From the NCBI RefSeq assembly GCF_004365175.1, contig NZ_SOCE01000001.1, positions 3,851,403 through 3,915,402 on the forward strand: a DNA stretch of 64,000 nt, written 5' to 3'. A program made the position numbers and the translations under genes. Each line of letters starts with the position of its first letter. Within the stretch, counting starts at the first letter, position 1. This document shows positions 51,761 through 59,288 of this stretch, piece after piece. The notes under the pieces are model-generated. The model was not told the DNA's origin and did not search any database. It was given only the letters and a program-made list of their open reading frames with translations. The DNA comes from Kribbella voronezhensis (GTDB taxonomy: Bacteria; Actinomycetota; Actinomycetes; Propionibacteriales; Kribbellaceae).

Positions 51761-51860
51761 CCGCCGACCAACGCAGTACTGCGAGTCGAGGCGCCCGCCC
51801 ACGCCGTACTGCGGGTCAGGCGTCCACTGTGCTCAATGTCGGCGCCTCTGCGGTACTGCG
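51743..51860. repeat. cluster of CGCAGTACTGCG palindromes
   Basis: Perfect 12-bp palindromes CGCAGTACTGCG lie at 51743-51754 and 51772-51783, with variants CGCCGTACTGCG at 51802-51813 and GCGGTACTGCG at 51850-51860. The cluster covers the convergent 3' ends of the acetamidase and exporter genes. The same word is scattered through the whole window; see findings. Confidence 0.7.
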
Positions 51861-52769
51861 CTCGCTTCGGCTTCGGCGGCGGGAGATGCTGACGCCGATG
51901 AGGCAGACGGCACCGCCGGCAAGGGCAAGAGCCGCGGGCCGTTCGCCGAGGAGTGCCCAGGCGAGGACGATGGCGACGACCGGCACGAGGTACGTCGTGG
52001 CGCCCAGCCGGCCCGCCGTCGTACGGCGGAGAGCGAAGGCCCACGTGGTGAAGCCGAGCGCTGTCGGGACCGCACCGAGGTAGACCACCCACCAGATTGA
52101 CGCAGCGCTCGCCGTACGCAGCTCGTGGAAGAGGGCGGGAGCGAACGGCAGGCAGCTGACCGCTCCGATGGTGCAGGCGAGCCAGGTGACCTGCGCGGCA
52201 GGCAGGCGGTCGAGCAGCGGCTTCTGGCTGACCACGCCCACGGCGTACGAGATGGCGGCGATGACGCAGAGGACGACTCCCCAGGTCTCCGCGCCGCCGG
52301 TCGACGTCGACGTACCGATCAGCAGCACGCCGCCGAACGCGACCAGGCTGCCGACGACGAGCTGCCGGGGGAAGCCTTCGCCGAGCGTCAGCCCGGCCAG
52401 TACGGCGATCAGCAGAGGAGCGATGTGGACGACCATGGCCGCGGTCCCGGCGTCGAGGCGGCGCTCGGCAGCGTTCAGGGCGACGTTGTAGACGCCGAAC
52501 CAGAGCAAGCCGCACGCGAGTAGTGGCGGCCAGTCCCGCTTGGCCGGCCACTTCCGGGTGCGAACTGTCGGCCCGGCGGGTCGGCGGATGAACAGTAGGG
52601 CGCCGAGCGCGATGCTGCCGACCAGGAGGCGGGCCAGTGCCAGAGCGCCGGCGGAGAACTCGGTGCCGACGTGCCGGATCGCCACGAAGGCCGAGGCCCA
52701 CAGCAGCACGGTCACGGCGGCAGCTCCGGCCGCTTGCAGGTTCTGGGGCGTTTTGACGGTCCTGTTCAC
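51816..52769 (-). CDS. EamA-family transporter (drug/metabolite exporter)
   Basis: 317 residues, ten hydrophobic helices in two five-helix repeats, each with the EamA pattern (AAVTVLLWASAFVAIRHVG and the second half VLCVIAAISYAVGVVSQK). It is an inner-membrane exporter of amino acids or drugs. It is divergent from an Lrp/AsnC regulator, 62 bp apart, which probably controls it in response to an amino acid. ATG at 52767-52769. C-terminal tail is Ser/Arg-rich. Confidence 0.88.
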   Translation of the reverse strand: MNRTVKTPQNLQAAGAAAVTVLLWASAFVAIRHVGTEFSAGALALARLLVGSIALGALLFIRRPAGPTVRTRKWPAKRDWPPLLACGLLWFGVYNVALNAAERRLDAGTAAMVVHIAPLLIAVLAGLTLGEGFPRQLVVGSLVAFGGVLLIGTSTSTGGAETWGVVLCVIAAISYAVGVVSQKPLLDRLPAAQVTWLACTIGAVSCLPFAPALFHELRTASAASIWWVVYLGAVPTALGFTTWAFALRRTTAGRLGATTYLVPVVAIVLAWALLGERPAALALAGGAVCLIGVSISRRRSRSERSTAEAPTLSTVDA

Positions 52770-52831
52770 CCGTCTAGGCTAGAAGGAGATTGTCTTTCTC
52801 TCCATGCTGAAACGATGCTTCGAGGTGCTCG

Positions 52832-53329
52832 ATGGTTTCCGATGTGAACATGAATGGCGCTTCCGACCTTCGAACTGAGAAACCGCAGCTGGACGAGATC
52901 AATCTCCGGCTGCTCGCTGAGTTGCAACACGATCCCCGGATCCGCGCCACCGAGCTGGCCCGGCGCCTCGGTGTCTCGGCGCCGACTGTTCGCGAGCGGA
53001 TCGCGCGGCTGGAGGAGTCCGGTGTGATCCGCGGCTACCGCCTCGACCTCGACCCCGGCGCCCTCGGACTGCCGGTCGCCGCCTGGGTCCGGCTCCGGCC
53101 GGGGCCCGGTCAGAACCCACGGATCATCGACCTTGCCCGCCGTACTCCGGAGGTGGTCGAATGCCACCGCATCTCCGGTGAGGACTGCTTCCTCATCCGC
53201 ATCCAGGTCGCCTCGATCGGCGGTCTGGAGGGCGTGATCGACAAGTTCATCGTGCACGGCGAGACGACGAGCTCGTTCATCGTCTCCACCCCCGTCGACC
53301 CCCGCAACGTCCCCCTCCCCCCACTCTGA
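52832..53329 (+). CDS. Lrp/AsnC-family regulator
   Basis: 165 residues. Residues 20-70 are the winged HTH (LDEINLRLLAELQHDPRIRATELARRLGVSAPTVRERIARLE), followed by the RAM ligand-binding domain (PEVVECHRISGEDCFLIRIQV). It senses an amino acid and probably regulates the divergent EamA exporter. An AGGTG-like site precedes ATG 52832. Its last codons lie at the left edge of the 68-bp tandem array, whose consensus includes the stop context CTCTGAC. Confidence 0.9.
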   Translation: MVSDVNMNGASDLRTEKPQLDEINLRLLAELQHDPRIRATELARRLGVSAPTVRERIARLEESGVIRGYRLDLDPGALGLPVAAWVRLRPGPGQNPRIIDLARRTPEVVECHRISGEDCFLIRIQVASIGGLEGVIDKFIVHGETTSSFIVSTPVDPRNVPLPPL

Positions 53330-53708
53330 CCCACTCGCCGTCCGGCCAGTGCACCCCAACCAGCGTCGGTCCCGGAACATCCCTCCCACCGCTCCGACAG
53401 GCCCGCTGTCCGGTCGGTGAACCCCAACCAGCGTGGGTCCCGGAACATCCCTCCCTCCGCTCTGACCTGCTCGCTGTCCGGTCGGTGAACCCCAACCAGC
53501 GTCGGTCCCGGAACATCCCTCCCTCCGCTCCGACAGGCCCGCTGTCCGGTCGGTGAACCCCAACCAGCGTGGGTCCCGGAACATCCCTCCCACCGCTCTG
53601 ACACGTTCGCTGTCCGGTCGGTGAACCCCAACCAGCGTGGGTCCCGGAGCATCCCTTCCTCCGCTCTGACACGTTCGCTGTCCGGTCGGTGAACCCCAAC
53701 CAGCGTGG
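53323..53708. repeat. 68-bp tandem repeat array
   Basis: Five full units start CCCCAACCAGCGT at 53354, 53422, 53490, 53558 and 53626, and a partial sixth at 53694, every interval exactly 68 bp; a partial unit at the left includes the Lrp stop. Unit variation is limited to a few positions. The array fills the gap between the regulator and the phosphofructokinase gene. It is not a CRISPR: there are no unique spacers. Confidence 0.95.
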
Positions 53709-53768
53709 AAGGTGGTCTGCATCACTACGCTGGAGGCGACTTCAGCGACCCCTGGAAGGACCCTGACC

Positions 53769-54980
53769 ATGGCTGCCGACAAGTCTGTCCGCAGAGTTGC
53801 CCTGCTCACCGCCGGTGGCCTCGCGCCCTGCCTGTCCTCCGCTGTCGGTGGGCTGATCGAGCGCTACACCGAAGTGGCGCCCGACGTCGAGATCATCGCC
53901 TACCTGAACGGGTACCACGGTCTGCTCAGCGGCCGGCACGTCGAGGTGACGCCCGAGGTGCGCGCCAAGGCCGCCCTGCTGCACAAGTTCGGCGGCAGCC
54001 CGATCGGCAACAGCCGGGTGAAGCTGACCAATACGGCCGACCTGGTGAAGCGCGGCCTGATCGCCGACGGCCAGAACGCGCTGCAGGTGGCGGCCGAGCG
54101 ACTGGTCGCCGACGGGGTCGACGTCCTGCACACGATCGGCGGCGACGACACCAACACGACGGCGGCCGACCTGGCGGCGTACTTGCAGGAACACGACTAC
54201 GACCTGACGGTGGTCGGCCTGCCGAAGACGATCGACAACGACGTGATCCCGATCCGGCAGAGCCTCGGTGCCTGGACCGCTGCCGAGCAGGGCGCGCTGT
54301 TCGCCCGCAACGTGATCGCCGAGCACAGCTCGAACCCGCGGATGCTCGTCGTGCACGAGGTGATGGGCCGCAACTGCGGTTGGTTGACCGCGGCAACGGC
54401 TGCGGAGTACCGCAAGTGGGTCACCGCGCAGGAATGGAACCCGGGGATCGGCCTGACCGCCGGCGGCTGGGACGTGCACGCGGTTTACGTGCCGGAGGCA
54501 ACGATCGACCTCGACGCCGAGGCCGAGCGGCTGAAGGCGGTGATGGACGAGAACGACTGCGTCAACATCTTCCTGTCCGAAGGCGCCGGCGTACCGTCGA
54601 TCGTGGCGGAGATGGAGGCTCGCGGCGAGGACGTGCCGCGGGATCCGTTCGGGCACGTCAAGCTGGACACGATCAACCCGGGCGCGTGGTTCGCGAAGCA
54701 GTTCGCTGAGCGGATCGGTGCGGAGAAGACGATGGTCCAGAAGAGCGGCTACTTCAGCCGCTCGGCGGCCGCGAACGAGCGCGACCTCGAGCTGATCAAG
54801 CAGTGCACGGACTACGCGGTCGACGCGGCGCTGCGCGGCGAGAGCGGCGTCGTGGGCCACGACGAGGACCGCGGCGACGAACTCCGCGCGATCGAGTTCC
54901 CGCGGATCGCCGGCGGCAAGGAATTCGACCCTTCGGTCGACTGGTTCGCCACCCTGCTGAGCGACATCGGCCAGGCCTGA
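53769..54980 (+). CDS. pfp: pyrophosphate-dependent 6-phosphofructokinase
   Basis: 403 residues. The motif VLHTIGGDDTNTTA (GGDD with Asp in place of the ATP-type Gly) and LPKTIDNDV with Lys point to the PPi-dependent clade found in actinomycetes, rather than ATP-PfkA. Sugar phosphate contacts are in VVHEVMGRNCGWLTA. It performs the first committed glycolytic step reversibly. ATG 53769 (AADKSVRRVALLTAGG) follows GGAAGGACC. A hairpin terminator lies just after the stop. Confidence 0.9.
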   Translation: MAADKSVRRVALLTAGGLAPCLSSAVGGLIERYTEVAPDVEIIAYLNGYHGLLSGRHVEVTPEVRAKAALLHKFGGSPIGNSRVKLTNTADLVKRGLIADGQNALQVAAERLVADGVDVLHTIGGDDTNTTAADLAAYLQEHDYDLTVVGLPKTIDNDVIPIRQSLGAWTAAEQGALFARNVIAEHSSNPRMLVVHEVMGRNCGWLTAATAAEYRKWVTAQEWNPGIGLTAGGWDVHAVYVPEATIDLDAEAERLKAVMDENDCVNIFLSEGAGVPSIVAEMEARGEDVPRDPFGHVKLDTINPGAWFAKQFAERIGAEKTMVQKSGYFSRSAAANERDLELIKQCTDYAVDAALRGESGVVGHDEDRGDELRAIEFPRIAGGKEFDPSVDWFATLLSDIGQA

Positions 54981-54988
54981 CGCGTTGC

Positions 54989-55027
54989 GCCCGTAGTACC
55001 GGGGTTTCTGCTTCCGGTACTACGGGC
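54989..55027 (+). terminator. hairpin terminator after pfp
   Basis: GCCCGTAGTACCGG (54989-55002) pairs with CCGGTACTACGGGC (55014-55027), 11-nt loop. It lies 9 bp after the stop, and ten bp before the convergent phosphatase stop, so can serve both. Confidence 0.85.
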
Positions 55028-55036
55028 CTCGGGCAA

Positions 55037-55489
55037 CTAGTGGTTCGCCTGCAACCGTTGCACCCAGTGGGCGGCGGCTTTCTCGATCTGGTCCAGGACG
55101 TCGTCGAAGCCGGAATCGTCGCCGTAGTACGGATCCGGTACGTCGGCGTCGGCGAACAGCTCGATCGGTACGGCGAGGTCGGGGCCGCCGTGGTCGCGCA
55201 GGATCGCGAGGTGCCCGGAGTCCATCGCGAGCACCAGGTGGTGATCGGTGAACCCTTCGAACACGCGCGCCCGGTGCGCACTTCCGTCGTACCCGTTGCG
55301 GGCCAGGACCGCCGCGGCGCGGGAGTCCATCGGGTCGCCCTGATGCCAGTCGCCTGTCCCTGAGCTGGTCACCACGACGTCGTCGATCCCAGCCTCGGCG
55401 AGCTTGGCGCGGAGCACCACCTCACCGATCGGTGACCGGCAGATGTTGCCGGTGCACACCACTTCCACGTGCCTCACTGTGCGGGTCAT
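55037..55489 (-). CDS. low-molecular-weight protein tyrosine phosphatase
   Basis: 150 residues. The P-loop VCTGNICRSP (catalytic Cys12 and Arg18) is near the N-terminus and the general-acid Asp is in VPDPYYG near residue 120. The family dephosphorylates tyrosine on proteins, often of the cell envelope. ATG 55487-55489. It lies 7 bp downstream of the holin-like gene on the same strand, so the two may be an operon. Confidence 0.93.
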   Translation of the reverse strand: MTRTVRHVEVVCTGNICRSPIGEVVLRAKLAEAGIDDVVVTSSGTGDWHQGDPMDSRAAAVLARNGYDGSAHRARVFEGFTDHHLVLAMDSGHLAILRDHGGPDLAVPIELFADADVPDPYYGDDSGFDDVLDQIEKAAAHWVQRLQANH

Positions 55490-55496
55490 GCAGGGC

Positions 55497-55883
55497 TCAG
55501 TGGATCTCGGCTTCGTCGGGCAGCAGCAGGTTCAGCAGCATGCCGACGAGGGTGATCACCAGCGACCCGAGCAACGCGGCGCCGAACCCGCCGACGTGGA
55601 ACTGCACGTCGAGCTTGCCGGTGATCCAGGAGGTGAGCAGCAGCATCAACGCGTTGATCACGAAGATCAGCAGGCCGAGCGTCAGGATGATGAACGGCAG
55701 CGAGAGCAGCTTGGCGATCGGCTTCACCACCGCGTTCACGATGCCGAAGATCGCCGCCACGATCAGCAGGGTCAGGATCCGGCGCCCGGTGGTCGCGCCC
55801 TGCAGTGTGATCCCGCTGACAACCCAACTCGCAACAGCCAGCGCAACGGCATTGGCCAGCAACTTGATGATCAAGTTCTTCAT
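55497..55883 (-). CDS. phage-holin-family 4 membrane protein
   Basis: 128 residues, four hydrophobic helices with PIAKLLSLPFIILTLGLLIFVINALMLLL, which matches the Phage_holin_4_2 domain, a chromosomal membrane protein family despite the name. No associated phage genes. ATG 55881-55883. The same-strand phosphatase follows at 7 bp, suggesting an operon. Confidence 0.88.
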   Translation of the reverse strand: MKNLIIKLLANAVALAVASWVVSGITLQGATTGRRILTLLIVAAIFGIVNAVVKPIAKLLSLPFIILTLGLLIFVINALMLLLTSWITGKLDVQFHVGGFGAALLGSLVITLVGMLLNLLLPDEAEIH

Positions 55884-56029
55884 ACCTAGATCCTGCCACC
55901 TGTCGGTCCACCAACCCCGGTCCCACAATCAACACGCCGTACTACGCCCTCCACCAGCGGTGAAGGCAAGTGGGTGGGAGCAGGCGCCGAGCGAGCGGCG
56001 GCGCCCGCGTGGGGAGCCGTGGTACCGGA

Positions 56030-56698
56030 TCAGGTTGGTGGGGTGGTGATGGCTTCGAGGAGGGATTCTTCGGCGCCGGCCAGGTGGCGGCGGAGTTCTT
56101 CTACGCATTCGTCGAGGTCGCCCTTTTCCAGGAGGCGGACGAGTTTGCGGTGGGAGGCGACCTGTTGTTTGGCGTCCTGGCGCAGGGCGTCCACGCGGGC
56201 CAGGGCGAGTCTGGCCTCGCCGGTGATCGAGTCGGCGGTGGCGATCAGGCGGGCGCTGCCGGTGAGGGCGACCAGGCTGCGGTGGATCGCCAGGTGGGTC
56301 TCGGTCATCGCCTCCGGATCGGCGCCTTCCTTGGCGGTGGCGGCGAAGGTGCGCATCGCGGCACGGACCCGTTCGCGGGCGACTTCGTCGGCGTCGAACC
56401 ACGCCCGGATCCCGGCCGATTCCAGCACGAACCGGGCCTTGCAGATGTCCGCGACCGCGGCCGGGTGCAGGATCGCGACGCTGACGCCCTTGTTCGGCTC
56501 GCGGACCGCGAGGCCCTCGGTGACCAGCATGGTCATCGCTTCCCGGACCGTACTGCGGGCGACGCCGAGCGCCTCGGCCAGCGGTTGCTCTCGTAGCGGG
56601 GTCCCCGGCTCCAGGTCGCCCGCGAACAAAGCGGTGCGCAGAGCGTCGACCACCCGGTCCACCGTGGTCGAGCGGTCCACTCGCAGCCGTTCGTACAT
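56030..56698 (-). CDS. GntR-family (FCD) transcriptional regulator
   Basis: 222 residues. The winged helix (VVDALRTALFAGDLEPGTPLREQPLAEALGVARSTVREAMTML) is followed by an FCD domain with metal-type residues (ETHLAIHRSLVALTG, ASHRKLVRLL, ELRRHLAGAEE). The ligand is unknown. It might control the DDAH-like gene 2.5 kb away, whose promoter carries a TGATTGTC-type palindrome of the class FCD regulators recognise, or the upstream hydrolase operon; this is inference. ATG 56696-56698. Confidence 0.87.
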   Translation of the reverse strand: MYERLRVDRSTTVDRVVDALRTALFAGDLEPGTPLREQPLAEALGVARSTVREAMTMLVTEGLAVREPNKGVSVAILHPAAVADICKARFVLESAGIRAWFDADEVARERVRAAMRTFAATAKEGADPEAMTETHLAIHRSLVALTGSARLIATADSITGEARLALARVDALRQDAKQQVASHRKLVRLLEKGDLDECVEELRRHLAGAEESLLEAITTPPT

Positions 56699-56867
56699 GG
56701 ACCGATTCTCGTCTAGTCAGGGGCCGTTGTCGCGCGGGCGCACCCGGGTGGACAGCTACCTGTGGATAACTTTCGACATAATGACCTGGTTTTCGGGCAG
56801 TCTGTTCCTTGGTGTCCGCCCCTCCCCCCGGCAAGGGGAGAGTCACTGACTGCGCGAGGAGAAGGCG

Positions 56868-58469
56868 ATGGAAGGCAAGACGTTACCGATACTCGGTGGC
56901 ATCGGCCTCATCCTGGTGCTGCCGCTGCTGATCGTCATGGCCATGATCGGCGGAGCGCTGGGCGCGCTCGGCAGCGACACGTGCAGCGACTCGGGCTCTG
57001 CCGACCAGGCGGCAGCCTTCGGGTGGCCGACCTCCGCGCACGACAAGGCCGCCGGCTGGAGCTTTCAGCACCAGGGCATCGACTACAACGTCAAGAAGGA
57101 CAGCCCGGTGCTGGCCGCCGAGGACGGCGAGGTCACCTCGGTCGCCGGTGACTGGATCCGGATCAAGCACGAGGAAGGCGTCGAGACCCGGTACCAGTTC
57201 TTCAGCTCCAAGTCGGTCCATGTCGGCCAGAAGGTCAAGCGCGGCGACGAGATCGGCAAGTCCGGCTCCGGCAACGAGATCGAGCCGGGCGTGAGCGGCG
57301 AGCACCTGCACTTCGAGCTCTGGGTCGACACCGACGGCAAGGGCCACCTGGAATCGGTCGACCCCAAGGACCAGATCGGCGACTCCGCGACGCCCGGTTC
57401 GACGGGCGGGTGCAGTTGCGGTGGTCCGCTGAGCGGCTCCAACAACCAGCAGAAGGCCTTCAACTACTTCGTCTCCAACGGCTACACCAAGGAGCAGTCG
57501 GCCGGCATCGTCGGCAACATGATCGACGAGTCGTCGGTCGAGCCGATGCGCAAGCAGAACACGCTGCCGGGCACGAAGACCCCGGCGGCCGAGGTCGACC
57601 AGCCCGGTACGGCGAACGACTACGGCGGCGGCTGGGGCATCGTCCAATGGACACCGCCCAGCAAGATGATCACGCCGTCGAGATCGTCGGGGGCCAAGGA
57701 CGAGCAGATCGAGACGCTCGAGTTCCAGCTCGACTTCCTGAAGGTCCAGCTGTCCGGCAAGGGCCCGGCCGCCGAAGGCCAGGCCGGCACCATGCTGAAG
57801 GCGGCCAAGACCGTCGAGGACGCCGCGGTCGCCTTCGCCCGGTACTACGAGCGCTTCGGCGGCAGCGAGGATCCGAACCACCCGCGCTACGCGAAGAGCA
57901 AGGCGTCGGCCAAGGAGGTGCTCGCCAACTTCGGCAAGGGTGTGGGCTCGGGAGCGGGCGGCGGCTGCGCGGGCGCGGGGAACGGAAGCATCGTGGACAC
58001 CGCGTTCGGCCTGGCCTGGCGCGACCGGGGTCACGGGCAGGAGAAGGAGGACGCGACCCCGGCGTACCAGAAGGCGATGCCGGAGTTCAACGGGTCCACC
58101 GGGACGTGGCCGTTCAGTGACTGTGGTGTCTATGTCGCTACGGTGATGGTGATGAGCGGTGTGGACAAGGACTACGTCAAACGTGGGACCGGCGGCCAGC
58201 GCGACTACGTCCAGGGCTCGAGCAAGTACCAGGTGTTCGAGAATCTCAACAACGTCAGTCAGTTGCAGCCGGGCGACATCTTCGTCAACGACGGCCACAC
58301 CTACATCTACGTCGGGACGTTCAAGGGCACGGACGGCAAGACCTGGAACGCGCTGTCGGCCTCGCTGGGATCGAGTGCCGGCGACGGCCGGGTGCCACAA
58401 CCGTCGATCGTCCAGTTCGTCGACACGCACGGCCAGTACACGGTCGCCCGGATCAAGAAGCAGGGGTAG
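56868..58469 (+). CDS. membrane-anchored three-domain peptidoglycan hydrolase
   Basis: 533 residues. One N-terminal membrane helix (about 8-34) leads into an M23 peptidase domain (His68 and Asp72 in HQGIDY; HLH 146-148), then a phage-tail-lysozyme-like domain (about 190-365; SAGIVGNMIDESSVEP, GGGWGIVQWTPPSK), then an NlpC/P60- or CHAP-like domain (about 385-530; Cys in SDCGVYVATVM, His in DGHTYIYVG). Combining endopeptidase, muramidase and amidase/endopeptidase in one anchored protein resembles wall-opening factors of conjugation or secretion machines. ATG 56868 follows AGGAGAAGG. Confidence 0.87.
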   Translation: MEGKTLPILGGIGLILVLPLLIVMAMIGGALGALGSDTCSDSGSADQAAAFGWPTSAHDKAAGWSFQHQGIDYNVKKDSPVLAAEDGEVTSVAGDWIRIKHEEGVETRYQFFSSKSVHVGQKVKRGDEIGKSGSGNEIEPGVSGEHLHFELWVDTDGKGHLESVDPKDQIGDSATPGSTGGCSCGGPLSGSNNQQKAFNYFVSNGYTKEQSAGIVGNMIDESSVEPMRKQNTLPGTKTPAAEVDQPGTANDYGGGWGIVQWTPPSKMITPSRSSGAKDEQIETLEFQLDFLKVQLSGKGPAAEGQAGTMLKAAKTVEDAAVAFARYYERFGGSEDPNHPRYAKSKASAKEVLANFGKGVGSGAGGGCAGAGNGSIVDTAFGLAWRDRGHGQEKEDATPAYQKAMPEFNGSTGTWPFSDCGVYVATVMVMSGVDKDYVKRGTGGQRDYVQGSSKYQVFENLNNVSQLQPGDIFVNDGHTYIYVGTFKGTDGKTWNALSASLGSSAGDGRVPQPSIVQFVDTHGQYTVARIKKQG

Positions 58470-58472
58470 GCA

Positions 58473-59075
58473 ATGGACGAGAGCAGGCGGTTGTGGGTGC
58501 TGAGCGGCACGGTGGTGGTGATCGTGCTGGTCGTGCTCGGCGGCTACCTCGCCTTCCGCGGCAGCCCCGAGCACAACGTCTCGGTCCGCTCGGTGCCGAA
58601 CGACCTGACCCTGACCCTGGACGGCAAGCAGGTCGCGGCCAACGGTGTCCTCAAGATCAAAGAGGGCGAGCACACGCTGACTGGTGAGCGGCGCGGGTTC
58701 CAGAGCTACACCGAGACCATCAACGTCCAGGCCGATACCGAGGTGAAGATGTTCCTGTTCTCCAACGGCGACGTCGGCCGGGAGTGGGAGAAGAACCACC
58801 CGGACCAGGTGCTCGAGACCGAGGCCGAGCAGGGCCGGCGGTACCAGGAGCGCACCGACCGGCTCACGCAGAACTATCCGATCCTGCAGGAGTTGCCGTA
58901 CGTCGGCCCGGGGTTCACGGTCAACTACGGCGCCTCCAAGGCCGATCCGACCGACCCGGAGAAGCTGGCCTTCTACATCAAGATCACCTTCCCCGACGGC
59001 AAGAAGGCCTCGATGGACTGGCTGATCGGGCACGGCTACGACCCGTCCAAGCTGGAACTCATCTACACCAAGTAG
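58473..59075 (+). CDS. membrane-anchored PEGA-like domain protein
   Basis: 200 residues. One helix (about 8-28) follows a short cytoplasmic segment. The outer part begins with a PEGA-type beta sandwich (VRSVPNDLTLTLDGKQVAANGVLKIKEGEHTLTGERRGFQSYTETI), followed by a helical, charged region and a C-terminal YVGPGFTVNYGASK domain. It is only 3 bp from the hydrolase stop and is therefore part of the same operon, presumably acting with it at the membrane-wall interface. Function unknown. Confidence 0.8.
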   Translation: MDESRRLWVLSGTVVVIVLVVLGGYLAFRGSPEHNVSVRSVPNDLTLTLDGKQVAANGVLKIKEGEHTLTGERRGFQSYTETINVQADTEVKMFLFSNGDVGREWEKNHPDQVLETEAEQGRRYQERTDRLTQNYPILQELPYVGPGFTVNYGASKADPTDPEKLAFYIKITFPDGKKASMDWLIGHGYDPSKLELIYTK

Positions 59076-59218
59076 CCCGGCTCCCCGGGCCGCTGTCACG
59101 ACTCCGCTCCGCCCTCTCGCCAACCCGCGGGAGGGCGGCTGCCGTACGGCGGTCCGTCGTTCGCACGACCCGTGTTCTGTTGTTCACCCGACCCGTGTTG
59201 ACGCCGACAGGAGCGGAC

Positions 59219-59279
59219 CTGCACACTGACTGATTGTCGGACAATCAGAGAATCCGTCAATGACGGACAGAGTGTGCAG
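59219..59279. promoter_or_regulatory. nested palindromes before the DDAH-like gene
   Basis: An outer 9-bp inverted repeat (CTGCACACT 59219-59227 and AGTGTGCAG 59271-59279) surrounds a perfect 8-1-8 palindrome TGATTGTC-G-GACAATCA (59231-59247) and a 6-1-6 palindrome CCGTCA-A-TGACGG (59254-59266). The structure ends 9 bp before the start. GntR-FCD-type regulators bind TTGTC-like half sites. Confidence 0.75.
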
Positions 59280-59288
59280 GGGTGGTTC

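Noticed and set aside
53110-53700. Minus-strand frames with repeated HRPDSE/MFRDPRW-like peptides
   Set aside because: They arise from reading the 68-bp repeat; the period is not a multiple of three and the frames merely shift.
53323-53708. Possible CRISPR array in the 68-bp repeats
   Set aside because: There are no unique spacers; the whole 68-bp unit is repeated, and no cas genes are near.
55497-55883. Prophage remnant from the holin-like gene
   Set aside because: Phage_holin_4_2 proteins are common chromosomal membrane proteins; no other phage genes are seen.
56761-56769. TGTGGATAA (DnaA-box) as a replication origin signal
   Set aside because: A single box with no cluster, no dnaA or dnaN and no AT-rich unwinding element.
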